64,000 nucleotides of DNA from Tenacibaculum discolor (GTDB lineage: Bacteria > Bacteroidota > Bacteroidia > Flavobacteriales > Flavobacteriaceae): the NCBI RefSeq assembly GCF_003664185.1, contig NZ_RCCS01000008.1:296734-360733 (forward strand). The letters are read 5' to 3'. How positions within the stretch are numbered: the first letter of the stretch is position 1; each line of letters begins with the position of its first letter. The notes beneath the pieces are model-generated. The model had not been told where the DNA came from, made no database searches, and saw nothing but the letters and a program-made list of their open reading frames with translations. A program made the position numbers and the translations under genes. Shown here piece by piece: positions 27,210 through 36,547 of the stretch.

Positions 27210-28907
27210 TTGAAATTTTATTTTTCTATTATTTTATTAGTCTTTTGTATTAGTGGAAATGCCCAAAACAAATATCCACAAAATTATTTTTCAAATCCTT
27301 TAAAAATTCCAGTAGTACTTGCTGGTACTTTTGGAGAATTGAGAAGTAATCACTTTCATTCTGGAGTAGATATTAAAACCCAAGGAAAAGAAGGTATTCC
27401 TATTTATGCTCCTGCAGATGGATATGTTTCTCGTATAAAAGTACAGCAATATGGTTTTGGAAAAGCATTGTATATAACACACCCTAATGGTTACACTACC
27501 GTATATGCTCATTTAAAACGATTTGAACCAAATATTCAACGATACGTAAAAAACATCCAGTATAAAAAAGAAAAATATAGTACAGGAAATCTTTTCTTAA
27601 AATCAGATAAATTTCCTGTAAAAAAAGGACAACTTATTGGTTACACTGGTGATACTGGTAGTTCTGGAGGCCCTCACCTACATTATGAAATTAGAAATAC
27701 TGAAACAGAACATATTATTAACCCAATGCATTTTGGTTTAACAGCTAAAGATGATAAAGACCCAACAGTTCAAAAATTAATAGCATATCCTTTAAGTGAC
27801 GACGCAAGAATTAATAATTCTGCATTAGAATCTGTTATTTCTTTTAAAAACAACGGTAATGGTAATTATATAGCTGAAAAAATTACCGCTAGTGGTACTA
27901 TTGGTTTTGGTATTAGTGTATTTGACCGATTAAACGGAGCATTGAATAAAAATGGAATTTATAGTTTAGAAATGAAGGTTAATGGCAAGCGTGTGTATTA
28001 TCATGATGTTGAAACCTTTTCTTTTGCTGAAAGTAAATATATTAACTTATTAATAGATTATAAGCACTATAAAAAGTATAGAAACAGAGTACAAAGAACA
28101 CATAAAGTAAGAGCTAACAGACTTAGTTTATATGAAGATTTAGTAAACAATGGAAAGATTCATATAGAAAACGGAGCTAATTACAATATTGAAATTATAG
28201 CCAAAGATTTTAAACACAACACCTCTAAAGTAAGAATACCTGTTAGAGGAACTACAAGTAATTTGGTTTTTAAACAAAAAGACACTACTAACTACAAAAT
28301 TATAGCAACTGAATTTAATAAATTCCATCAAAAGAATGTAACTGTCGCTTTTCCTAAAAACACCTTTTATGAAGATTGTTTTATCGACTTTAAGGTTGAA
28401 AATGGTACTGCTAAAATTCACGAACCTATAATTCCTTTAGACAAACGTTATACACTAACTTTTGAAACTTCATTTTTAACAGAAGATCAAAAACAACATG
28501 TATACATTGCTAATGTTACAAATCCTAGATACCCAAGATATACATCTACTAAAAAGAAAATAGACAAAGTATATACCACTACTAAACGTTTAGGTAGTTA
28601 TGCCTTACGTTTTGACACTGAAAAACCGACCATTCAACTATATAATTTTAGCAATAACCAGTGGATTTCTAAAAATAAAACACTTAAAGTTAAAATTGGA
28701 GATAAAGAAACTGGTATTAAAAATTACCGTGCTACTATTGATGGTGAATGGATTTTAATGGAGTATAACCATAAAAAAAGAATACTTACGTACGATTTTA
28801 ATGATAAAAAGTTGGTAGGTAGCAAACATATTTTTAAACTTGTAGTCTCTGATAATGTGGGTAATACTGAAACAGTTTCAGCAACATTTTTCAGAAAAGT
28901 AAACTAA
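27210..28907 (+). CDS. M23-family metallopeptidase, exported
   Basis: 565 aa with a TTG start and a signal peptide ending GNAQN. The LytM/M23 domain is at the N-terminus (about residues 45-175): HFHSGVDIKTQGKEG carries the zinc His and Asp, YTTVYAHL follows, and GSSGGPHLHYEIRN gives the last zinc His pair. The C-terminal ~380 aa are beta-rich without a recognised domain. The catalytic residues are intact, so it probably cuts peptidoglycan cross-links. It heads an operon with a TonB-dependent receptor 6 nt downstream. Confidence 0.9.
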   Translation: MKFYFSIILLVFCISGNAQNKYPQNYFSNPLKIPVVLAGTFGELRSNHFHSGVDIKTQGKEGIPIYAPADGYVSRIKVQQYGFGKALYITHPNGYTTVYAHLKRFEPNIQRYVKNIQYKKEKYSTGNLFLKSDKFPVKKGQLIGYTGDTGSSGGPHLHYEIRNTETEHIINPMHFGLTAKDDKDPTVQKLIAYPLSDDARINNSALESVISFKNNGNGNYIAEKITASGTIGFGISVFDRLNGALNKNGIYSLEMKVNGKRVYYHDVETFSFAESKYINLLIDYKHYKKYRNRVQRTHKVRANRLSLYEDLVNNGKIHIENGANYNIEIIAKDFKHNTSKVRIPVRGTTSNLVFKQKDTTNYKIIATEFNKFHQKNVTVAFPKNTFYEDCFIDFKVENGTAKIHEPIIPLDKRYTLTFETSFLTEDQKQHVYIANVTNPRYPRYTSTKKKIDKVYTTTKRLGSYALRFDTEKPTIQLYNFSNNQWISKNKTLKVKIGDKETGIKNYRATIDGEWILMEYNHKKRILTYDFNDKKLVGSKHIFKLVVSDNVGNTETVSATFFRKVN

Positions 28908-28913
28908 ACAAGC

Positions 28914-31358
28914 TTGAAAAAATTTATTCTTTTATTACTGTTCCCTTCACTAGTTTTTGCACAAAAAACAGCTACAGTAAAAGGAATCATTACCAATAAA
29001 TTCAATACACCAATTGAAGGAGTTGCGATTTCTTATTTATCAAAAGGAACTACTACCGATGCTAACGGAATGTATCAATTTACCATTCCTATCCGCAAAA
29101 CAATTACCGTTACATTTACACATGTTTCTTATAAAACTTTAGTAAAAAAATTCACTTCCAGAGGAAAAAGAAACTTTAACTTCTCACCTATTTTACAAAT
29201 TAAGAGTGAAGAATTAGAAGAAGTTATCGTTAAAAACCAACAAAAAGAAGCCCAAGGAATTACCAAAATAAAAACTAAAAAAGTAAAAAACATACTTGGC
29301 GCCAATGCTGGTGTTGAAAATATATTGATGACACTACCTGGAGTTAGTAACAACAATGAATTAAGTACTCAGTATAATGTTCGTGGTGGTAACTTTGATG
29401 AAAACTTGGTATATGTTAACGGAATTGAAGTATATCGCCCATTCTTAATTCGTTCTGGTCAACAAGAAGGATTGAGTTTTACCAATCCTCATATGATTCA
29501 GAATATTAATTTTTCTGCGGGTGGATTTCAAGCTAAATACGGTGATAAGTTATCTTCTGTACTAGATATTACTTATAGAAAGCCGACCAACTTTGGTGTT
29601 CAACTAGATTTAAGTTTGTTAGGAGGTAGTTTTACTATTGAAGACACTTTTGCTAATAATAAGCTAAGTGCAATTGTTGGTGTTCGTTATCGTGATAATA
29701 GCTTATTTGTAAACAGTAAACAAACTGAAATAAACTTTAGACCTCAATTTACAGATGTCCAATCATTTTTAAGCTACCAAGTAACTAGTAAACTTACATT
29801 AAATTTCTTAGGAAATTTTTCTCTTAACAACTATAATTACAAACCATTAACTCGCAAAACTCGATTTGGAACTTTAACGAATCCGCTAGAATTAATCGTT
29901 TTTTATCAAGGACAAGAAAAAGATCGTTTTCAAACCTTATTTGGAGCTTTTTCTGCTGATTATCAAGTTAACAATAACCTAAAACTTACTGGTACTGTTT
30001 CATCTTTTAACACACAAGAAGAAGAATACTTTGATATTGCTGCTGCCTATGCAATAGGAGAAGTAAATAGTAATATTGGTTCTGAAGATTTTGGTGAAGT
30101 TGAATTTTCTCAAGGTATTGGTTCACAAATTAATCATGCACGTAACGACTTGGATGCTTTAATCAGTAACATTCAACTAAAAGCTACTTTAAAAGACGGT
30201 AACAATGAATGGAAAGCCGGTATCAAATACCAAAAAGAAAATATTAAAGATCGTATTCGTGAATGGGAAGTAATAGACTCTTTAGGTTTTTCTGTTCGTC
30301 CACCACACCACACCACAAATAATCAACCATACGAACCTTTTACAGGTCCTATTGAGCCTTACAGAAATGTGAGAGCAGAAAATGAAACAGACATTAACCG
30401 TATTACTAGTTTTTTACAATTTAGTAAAAAAGCAATGTGGAACGATCACCAAGTTTGGATGAATATTGGAGTTCGTTCTCATTATTGGTCTATAAAAACA
30501 GCTTCTACTAATAATTATTCTCAAACAATCTTTAGTCCTAGAGCGCAATTTGCTATAAAACCTGATTGGGAGAGCGATATGCTATTTAGAATATCTGGTG
30601 GATGGTATTCACAACCTCCTTTTTATAAAGAATTACGTGATTATGACGGACAAGTACATCCCGAAGTAAAAGCACAAAAATCAATTCACTTAGTTGCTGG
30701 GAATGAATATAGTTTCAACTTATGGGAACGTCCTTTTAAATTAGTTACTGAACTTTATTATAAAGACTTATCTAATGTAAATGCTTACTCTGTAGATAAT
30801 GTACGTATTCGTTATCGCGCAGACAATGTTACTGATGCCTATGCTTATGGTTTAGATGTTCGCTTAAATGGTGAGTTTGTTCCGGGTAACGATAGTTGGG
30901 TAAGCTTTGGATATTTAAAAACTGAAGAAAATATTAACAATAGAGGTTACATAGCTAGACCAACCGATCAACGTTTAAAGTTTGGAGTACTATTTCAAGA
31001 TTATGTACCTAACTTACCTGATTTAAAGGCCTACTTAAACTTAGTTTACAATACAGGTTTGCCAGGTGGAGCTCCTGCTTATTCAGATGTATATCAATTT
31101 CAAAACCGTTTAAACGATTATAAACGTGCTGATGTAGGAATTTCTTATGTTTTTGCAGATGCAAACAAACAACATAAAACAGGCTTCTTAAGAAGTTTTA
31201 AAGAGCTTACTGCTGGTTTAGAACTTTTTAACATTTTTGACATTCGTAATTCCAACACAAACACATGGGTGCGTGATGCCTACAGTAAAAATCAATATGG
31301 TATTCCTAATTATATGACAGGTAGAGTCCTGAACTTTAAACTAGGAATGCAGTTTTAA
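28914..31358 (+). CDS. TonB-dependent receptor with carboxypeptidase-regulatory-like domain
   Basis: 814 aa with a TTG start. Signal peptide (ending VFAQ), then a CarboxypepD_reg-like domain (about 20-100: [30 protein letters not shown]), a plug domain ([26 protein letters not shown]) and a 22-strand barrel ending in an aromatic residue (LGMQF). It imports a ligand across the outer membrane using TonB energy. There is no SusD partner; the operon mates are an M23 peptidase and a DUF2200 protein, so the ligand is unknown. Confidence 0.9.
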   Translation: MKKFILLLLFPSLVFAQKTATVKGIITNKFNTPIEGVAISYLSKGTTTDANGMYQFTIPIRKTITVTFTHVSYKTLVKKFTSRGKRNFNFSPILQIKSEELEEVIVKNQQKEAQGITKIKTKKVKNILGANAGVENILMTLPGVSNNNELSTQYNVRGGNFDENLVYVNGIEVYRPFLIRSGQQEGLSFTNPHMIQNINFSAGGFQAKYGDKLSSVLDITYRKPTNFGVQLDLSLLGGSFTIEDTFANNKLSAIVGVRYRDNSLFVNSKQTEINFRPQFTDVQSFLSYQVTSKLTLNFLGNFSLNNYNYKPLTRKTRFGTLTNPLELIVFYQGQEKDRFQTLFGAFSADYQVNNNLKLTGTVSSFNTQEEEYFDIAAAYAIGEVNSNIGSEDFGEVEFSQGIGSQINHARNDLDALISNIQLKATLKDGNNEWKAGIKYQKENIKDRIREWEVIDSLGFSVRPPHHTTNNQPYEPFTGPIEPYRNVRAENETDINRITSFLQFSKKAMWNDHQVWMNIGVRSHYWSIKTASTNNYSQTIFSPRAQFAIKPDWESDMLFRISGGWYSQPPFYKELRDYDGQVHPEVKAQKSIHLVAGNEYSFNLWERPFKLVTELYYKDLSNVNAYSVDNVRIRYRADNVTDAYAYGLDVRLNGEFVPGNDSWVSFGYLKTEENINNRGYIARPTDQRLKFGVLFQDYVPNLPDLKAYLNLVYNTGLPGGAPAYSDVYQFQNRLNDYKRADVGISYVFADANKQHKTGFLRSFKELTAGLELFNIFDIRNSNTNTWVRDAYSKNQYGIPNYMTGRVLNFKLGMQF

Positions 31359-31359
31359 T

Positions 31360-31719
31360 ATGAAAACAACACCAAAGCACGACGAAAGAATTGCTAACAT
31401 GACTTTTGCTTCTGTTTATCCACACTATGTTACGAAAGTTGAGAAAAAAGATAGAACTAAAGAAGAGTTACACCAAGTAATTGAATGGTTAACTGGTTTT
31501 GATAATAAGATGTTAAACAACTTAATTGATCAAAAAGTAACTTTTGAAACCTTCTTCAAAGAAGCCAACTTAAATCTAAACGCTCATTTAATTACAGGTG
31601 TTATTTGTGGTTATCGAATAGAAGAAATCGAAACTCCCTTAACAAAGCAAGTTCGTTATTTAGACAAGCTTGTAGATGAATTAGCTAAAGGTCGTAAAAT
31701 GGAAAAAATTTTACGCTAA
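31360..31719 (+). CDS. DUF2200 family protein
   Basis: 119 aa, cytosolic, with the family pattern: [31 protein letters not shown], then [19 protein letters not shown] and [28 protein letters not shown]. Function unknown in the family. It begins 1 nt after the TonB receptor stop, so it is translated from the same mRNA. Confidence 0.85.
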   Translation: MKTTPKHDERIANMTFASVYPHYVTKVEKKDRTKEELHQVIEWLTGFDNKMLNNLIDQKVTFETFFKEANLNLNAHLITGVICGYRIEEIETPLTKQVRYLDKLVDELAKGRKMEKILR

Positions 31720-31767
31720 CCATACTTAGTTCTAATCTATTTAAAAATCTAGAAATTATATTTTATA

Positions 31768-31798
31768 AGTTTTAGAGACTTTTTAAGTCTCTAAAACT
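31768..31798. terminator. 14-bp inverted repeat, possible bidirectional terminator
   Basis: AGTTTTAGAGACTT / AAGTCTCTAAAACT with a TTT loop between convergent genes. It lacks a clean T-tract on either side, so its efficiency as an intrinsic terminator is doubtful. Confidence 0.6.
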
Positions 31799-31810
31799 AT
31801 TTAACCTCAC

Positions 31811-32572
31811 TTATTTCCTGGCTATCTTATAAATTACTATAATTTCAATTATTATAGTAGGTATCAATAAGAACAAACCTAAACTAGCCAAGACTACAGT
31901 AGACAATAAAACTCCTGTTATTATTTCTAAAACACCACATACTTGTACTAAAGTTCCTAACCTACTCTTTAGCTGTAATAAGCCAATACCAAAAATTATT
32001 TGAACGACTCCAAAAACAAGTAGCTCTACTATAAGAGATACTCCAACAACCTCTTCACTAAAGTTTATTAAAAATATATCATAGAACTCAAATAGTACAT
32101 AAGCTATCATAAAGACATAAACTATTATCTCTAATAATTTATGAGCATAAATTTTAGCTATTCTTAAAAACCCCATAAAGAATAATACAAAAGCCATAGA
32201 AGAAATTACTTTAATACTAGTATATAGCAATCCATTAAAAATTGATTCATCCTTTGTAAACTGATATACATCAGCAATAGTTTCAACAAAACCAAAAACA
32301 AAATAAATAACTCCAAAAATCCAAGCTAAGTTTAATTTCTTTTTATCTTGATTTGTAAGTACAACCTCGTTTGTAAATTCTTCTAAATTAATAGTTGCAT
32401 CCAATGCTTCTAATATAGTTTTAATCGTAAAACTTCTTGGCATAGTTTCCCCTGCCTCTATACGTTGTATTGTACGAACATTAATATTACATTTTTCAAC
32501 AAGCTCTTCTTGAGTTAATCCTTTTTGTTTTCTTAATTCAAGAATCTTTTTTCCTAAATCTGGTTGTTTCAT
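31811..32572 (-). CDS. XRE-family regulator fused to a polytopic membrane domain
   Basis: 253 aa from the preferred ATG at 32572 (homology-like start MKQPDLGKKILELRK; the frame continues to an ATG at 32596). Residues ~5-60 form an XRE helix-turn-helix (GLTQEELVEKCNINVRTIQRIEAG). The rest, ~80-250, contains about five or six hydrophobic helices. Membrane-bound XRE proteins of this design are common in flavobacteria and may sense an envelope signal; target genes are not evident. It is a single-gene unit. Confidence 0.85.
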   Translation of the reverse strand: MKQPDLGKKILELRKQKGLTQEELVEKCNINVRTIQRIEAGETMPRSFTIKTILEALDATINLEEFTNEVVLTNQDKKKLNLAWIFGVIYFVFGFVETIADVYQFTKDESIFNGLLYTSIKVISSMAFVLFFMGFLRIAKIYAHKLLEIIVYVFMIAYVLFEFYDIFLINFSEEVVGVSLIVELLVFGVVQIIFGIGLLQLKSRLGTLVQVCGVLEIITGVLLSTVVLASLGLFLLIPTIIIEIIVIYKIARK

Positions 32573-32745
32573 GGTAAGTAAATTTTTATTTCTCATACAA
32601 TATTACTTTTGATTCTAAATTTGATAAAACTATTTAATGGTTTTTAACCCGACTTTTACACGACATCTCTTTATTTACAATGCTTTCAAGACGAATTCAT
32701 TTTTTATAAAAAATAAAAACACCAGCAAAGATGATAAAAATTGAA

Positions 32746-32753
32746 TACATTTG
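32746..32753 (+). promoter_or_regulatory. -7 element (TACATTTG) of rdgB
   Basis: Exact TAnnTTTG match 20 nt before ATG 32774. It also rules out the earlier in-frame ATG at 32741, which lies upstream of the promoter. Confidence 0.75.
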
Positions 32754-32773
32754 CTTTTGTTAATTTTCAACAC

Positions 32774-33352
32774 ATGAAACTAGTTTTTGCTACCAATAAT
32801 CTAAATAAACTTGCTGAAGTACAAAAAATGCTACCTAGCTCTATTGAGTTACTTTCTTTAAAAGATATCAACTGTCTTGATGATATTGAAGAAACTGCAA
32901 CAACTTTAGAAGGAAACGCTAAAATTAAAGCAAATTACATTACCGAAAAGTTTGGATACAATTGTTTTGCTGATGATACAGGTTTAGAAGTTGAAGCTAT
33001 AAACGGAGAACCAGGTGTTTATTCAGCTCGCTATGCAGGTGAACCTGCTAATGCAGAAAACAACATGCAAAAACTATTAACAGAATTAAATCATAAAACC
33101 AATAGAAATGCTCAGTTTAGGACTTCTATTTGTTTAAATTTAGACGAAAAACAATTTTTATTTGATGGAGTATGTAAAGGAACTATTTTAACATCTAAAC
33201 AAGGTGAAAAAGGTTTTGGATATGATCCTATTTTTCAGCCTGAAGGATACAACAAATCATTTGCAGAAATGACTTCGGAAGAAAAAAACAAAATAAGTCA
33301 TAGAGGATTAGCTATTCAACAATTAGTAGCTTTTTTAAAATCAATTAGCTAA
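32774..33352 (+). CDS. rdgB: Non-canonical purine NTP pyrophosphatase (RdgB/HAM1)
   Basis: 192 aa from the ATG at 32774. It hydrolyses ITP, dITP and XTP to monophosphates and so keeps inosine and xanthine out of nucleic acids. Motifs: [18 protein letters not shown] at the start, [38 protein letters not shown] sequence (here [16 protein letters not shown]), and KNKISHRG. Its stop is followed immediately, in the same frame, by the TTG start of the permease gene. Confidence 0.96.
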   Translation: MKLVFATNNLNKLAEVQKMLPSSIELLSLKDINCLDDIEETATTLEGNAKIKANYITEKFGYNCFADDTGLEVEAINGEPGVYSARYAGEPANAENNMQKLLTELNHKTNRNAQFRTSICLNLDEKQFLFDGVCKGTILTSKQGEKGFGYDPIFQPEGYNKSFAEMTSEEKNKISHRGLAIQQLVAFLKSIS

Positions 33353-34384
33353 TTGAATTTATCAAAAACATACACAGTTCACTTTTTACTTTTATCAGTT
33401 TTACTGATAGTTTTTTTACTACTAAACATTAGTTTTGGTTCCGTATCAATTCCTCTAAAAGAAATTTTCAACTCTTTATTTGGTAACCCTGTAGCAAAAG
33501 ATAGTTGGGAAACCATTATTATAAATTACCGATTACCAAAAGCTATTACTGCTATTTTAGTAGGATCAGGTTTAGCTATAAGTGGATTGTTAATGCAAAC
33601 ATTATTTAGAAATCCGCTTGCTGGTCCTTTTGTGTTAGGAATATCTTCTGGTGCAAGCCTTGGTGTAGCATTGCTCATTTTAGGCTCTAGTGTTTTTGGA
33701 GGATTTTTTCTTGTAGCTATATACTCTAACTGGGCATTAGCCATTGCTGCTAGCGCAGGATCTTTTTTAGTATTATCAGCTGTTATTATAGCTGCAAATA
33801 GAGTTCGTAATACGATGTCTATTTTAATTATTGGATTAATGTTTGGCTCTTTAACATCAGCAGTTATTAGTGTTTTAGCTTTTTTTAGTGAAGCTGAACA
33901 AATACAACAATATTTATTTTGGAGCTTTGGAAGCTTGGGGAATTTAACTTGGACAGAACTTTCGGTTTTTGGAATTATTTACCTGGTAGGAATTCTTGGA
34001 ACATTTTCAGTTATTAAACCTTTAAACAGCTTTTTATTGGGTGAAAACTATGCAAAAAGCTTAGGAATCAACATCAAAAAAAGTAGAAATATTATTTTAC
34101 TAATCACAAGTATTCTTACAGGGGTAATTACTGCTTTTTCAGGTCCTATTGCTTTTGTTGGACTAGCTGTTCCACATATTGCTAAGATGATTTTCTCTAC
34201 TTCAAACCATAAAGTATTATTGCCTGCGGTTGCTTTAATTGGAGCAATTATTCTGTTAATTTGCGACAGTATAGCGCAGTTACCTACAAGCGAGTTTACC
34301 TTACCTATTAACGCAATAACATCATTATTTGGGGCACCTGTAGTTATATGGTTATTAATTAGGAAGAAGAAAATATACGTATAA
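33353..34384 (+). CDS. FecCD-type iron/siderophore ABC transporter permease
   Basis: 343 aa with about nine to ten transmembrane helices and a TTG start that touches the rdgB stop. Family motifs: LPKAITAILVGSGLAISGLLMQTLFRNPLAGPFVLGISSGASLG at the N-terminus (positions ~60-100) and PIAFVGLAVPHIAK before the last helices. This class moves siderophore- or cobalamin-type ligands. The ATPase gene follows, but there is no substrate-binding lipoprotein in the window. Confidence 0.92.
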   Translation: MNLSKTYTVHFLLLSVLLIVFLLLNISFGSVSIPLKEIFNSLFGNPVAKDSWETIIINYRLPKAITAILVGSGLAISGLLMQTLFRNPLAGPFVLGISSGASLGVALLILGSSVFGGFFLVAIYSNWALAIAASAGSFLVLSAVIIAANRVRNTMSILIIGLMFGSLTSAVISVLAFFSEAEQIQQYLFWSFGSLGNLTWTELSVFGIIYLVGILGTFSVIKPLNSFLLGENYAKSLGINIKKSRNIILLITSILTGVITAFSGPIAFVGLAVPHIAKMIFSTSNHKVLLPAVALIGAIILLICDSIAQLPTSEFTLPINAITSLFGAPVVIWLLIRKKKIYV

Positions 34385-34408
34385 AACTAAAAACATAAAC
34401 AGTTAAAC

Positions 34409-35206
34409 ATCAAGCAACAACAAAAACATATTGTCTTACAAACAGAAAACCTTTCAATAGGTTACAAATCAAAAAAGCAAGAAACTCTCATTGCTTCAAA
34501 TATTGATTTAACTATTGAAAAAGGAAAATTTGTTGCTTTATTAGGTAAAAACGGAATAGGAAAATCAACCTTGCTTCGTACTATTTCTAAAGTTCAAAAA
34601 CCTTTAAAAGGTGTTGTAAAAATCAAACAAAAAGAACTTTCATCTTACACTAATCAAGAATTATCTACCACGTTGAGTTTAGTATTAACCGAACGTTTAC
34701 CTTTAAGTCAGTTAACTGTTTTTGAATTAGTTGCTTTAGGGCGTCAACCCTACACCAACTGGATTGACAAACTCACACAAGACCACTTAAAGAAAATTCT
34801 CTGGGCAATTGAACAAACAGAAATTACACATTTAAAAGACAAACGATTTTATGAATTAAGCGATGGTCAATTACAACGTGTACTTATTGCCCGTGCTTTA
34901 GCTCAAGACACCGAAATCATTATTTTAGATGAACCTACAGCACATCTAGATATACATCACACATTTAAAGTATTTTCTTTATTAAAAAAGCTTGTAGAAA
35001 ACACAGGAAAAACTATTATTATTTCCACTCACGAAGTAAATATAGCAATTCAACTAGCTGATGAATTCATATTACTTTCTGAAAAACAATTATATACTGG
35101 CACCTCACAAGAATTAATTGCTAAAAATGCTTTTGATGAACTTTTTCCTAAAGAATTAATAAGTTTTAACAAAACATTAGAACAATTCGTTATCAAGAAA
35201 AATTAA
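34409..35206 (+). CDS. ABC transporter ATP-binding protein (FecE-like), non-canonical start
   Basis: About 265 aa. The ATPase is complete: Walker A GKNGIGKST, signature LSDGQLQRVLIARAL, Walker B IIILDEPTAHLD and H-loop STHE. In-frame sequence continues upstream of Walker A through HIVLQTENLSIGYKSKK to a stop at 34388-34390, but contains no ATG, GTG or TTG before the TTG at 34571, which lies inside the Walker A region and would remove the P-loop. The best start is ATC at 34409 (then KQQQKHIV), or ATT at 34430. Works with the permease upstream. Confidence 0.85.
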   Translation: MKQQQKHIVLQTENLSIGYKSKKQETLIASNIDLTIEKGKFVALLGKNGIGKSTLLRTISKVQKPLKGVVKIKQKELSSYTNQELSTTLSLVLTERLPLSQLTVFELVALGRQPYTNWIDKLTQDHLKKILWAIEQTEITHLKDKRFYELSDGQLQRVLIARALAQDTEIIILDEPTAHLDIHHTFKVFSLLKKLVENTGKTIIISTHEVNIAIQLADEFILLSEKQLYTGTSQELIAKNAFDELFPKELISFNKTLEQFVIKKN

Positions 35207-35208
35207 AT

Positions 35209-35238
35209 TTGGACGATTGTAACATTTTGTTACTTTTG
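35209..35238 (+). promoter_or_regulatory. Promoter of the M28 peptidase gene
   Basis: TTG (35209-35211), a 19-nt spacer, then TACTTTTG (35231-35238): both halves of the Bacteroidota promoter at the right distance. Confidence 0.8.
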
Positions 35239-35271
35239 AAGCTAATCAAACTAAACAAACCTTAATTATTG

Positions 35272-36309
35272 ATGAGAAAATTACTTTATATGGCTAGTGC
35301 AGTTGCACTGGTAGCATGTGGTTCAAGCAAAGAGACTGCAAATACAGATAATGATGTAACCACAGACCAAGCTGCAAAATATGCAAAAACCATTACCGCA
35401 AAAGATTTAGGAAAACATCTATTTATCTATGCTTCTGATGAATTTGAAGGAAGAAACACTGGTGAACCTGGACAAAAGAAAGCGGTAAAGTATTTAAAAG
35501 ATTTTTATGTTAGTCAAGGAATAGCATCACCTTTAGGAGGAAATGATTACTTTCAAGAAGTACCTTCTGAATACTTAAGTAACAACCGTAGAGGAATGAC
35601 TTTAAAAGATTCTGAAAATGTTGTTGCTTTTATCAAAGGAACAGAAAAACCAGATGAAATAGTGGTTATTTCTGCTCACTTAGACCACGAAGGAGTTAAA
35701 AATGGAGAAATATACAATGGTGCAGATGATGACGGATCAGGAACTGTAGCCATTTTAGAAATTGCTGAAGCTTTTAAACAAGCTGCTGATGCTGGCAAAG
35801 GCCCTAAGCGTTCTATTTTATTCTTACATGTTACTGGTGAAGAAAAAGGCTTATTAGGATCTAAATATTATACAGAAAACCCTATTTTCCCATTAGCTAA
35901 TACTGTTGCTGATTTAAATATTGATATGATTGGTAGAGTTGACGACCGTCATAAAGGAAATCCAAATTACGTATACTTAATTGGTTCTGATAAATTAAGT
36001 ACTGAATTACACAATATCTCTGAAGCGATGAATAAAAAATATACAAACATCGATTTAGATTATAAATACAACGACGATAACGACCCTAACCGTTTTTATT
36101 ATCGTTCTGACCATTATAATTTTGCTAAGCACAACATTCCTATTATTTTTTATTTTAATGGAACACATGCCGACTATCATCGACCAACTGATACTCCTGA
36201 CAAAATCAATTACGAAATGTTAGAAAATAGAGCCCGTTTGGTTTTCCATACTGCTTGGGAAGTTGCGAATCGTGAGAATCGTGTTGTGGTTGATAAAGCC
36301 GCAGAATAA
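35272..36309 (+). CDS. M28-family metallopeptidase, lipoprotein
   Basis: 345 aa. Lipoprotein signal with lipobox VALVACGSS (Cys ~17). The M28 di-zinc site is intact: VVISAHLDHEG (His, Asp), GADDDGSGTVAILEIAEAF (bridging Asp), HVTGEEKGLLGSKYY (catalytic and ligand Glu), NIDMIGRVD (Asp) and HADYHRPTDTPDKI (last His). An aminopeptidase in the envelope. I chose ATG 35272 over the TTG one codon upstream. Confidence 0.92.
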   Translation: MRKLLYMASAVALVACGSSKETANTDNDVTTDQAAKYAKTITAKDLGKHLFIYASDEFEGRNTGEPGQKKAVKYLKDFYVSQGIASPLGGNDYFQEVPSEYLSNNRRGMTLKDSENVVAFIKGTEKPDEIVVISAHLDHEGVKNGEIYNGADDDGSGTVAILEIAEAFKQAADAGKGPKRSILFLHVTGEEKGLLGSKYYTENPIFPLANTVADLNIDMIGRVDDRHKGNPNYVYLIGSDKLSTELHNISEAMNKKYTNIDLDYKYNDDNDPNRFYYRSDHYNFAKHNIPIIFYFNGTHADYHRPTDTPDKINYEMLENRARLVFHTAWEVANRENRVVVDKAAE

Positions 36310-36338
36310 GGTCTAATCAAATTTAAATTATAAAGTTT

Positions 36339-36368
36339 AAAAGCTCATCTAAAATTAGATGGGCTTTT
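36339..36368 (+). terminator. Rho-independent terminator after the M28 gene
   Basis: AAAGCTCATCTAA / TTAGATGGGCTTT, one G-T pair, followed by TTTTT; 30 nt after the stop. Confidence 0.85.
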
Positions 36369-36519
36369 TATTTACTTTTAACTTAAATACCATTCCTAAA
36401 ATATATCCCCTTTCCTTACAATAACCAACCTTAAATAGATTATTTATCTATAAAATAATTTAAATTAGAAAAATAATCCAAAGATTAGTTTTTTAACTGA
36501 TAAATAACATTGCTTCGTT

Positions 36520-36527
36520 TACATTTG
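36520..36527 (+). promoter_or_regulatory. -7 element (TACATTTG) of the histidine decarboxylase gene
   Basis: Exact TAnnTTTG match 20 nt before the ATG at 36548. Confidence 0.7.
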
Positions 36528-36547
36528 CCCGCCTAAATTTTAATACT

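Noticed and set aside
34571..35206. ATPase gene starting at TTG 34571
   Set aside because: This start would remove most of the Walker A motif, although the upstream frame clearly encodes it.
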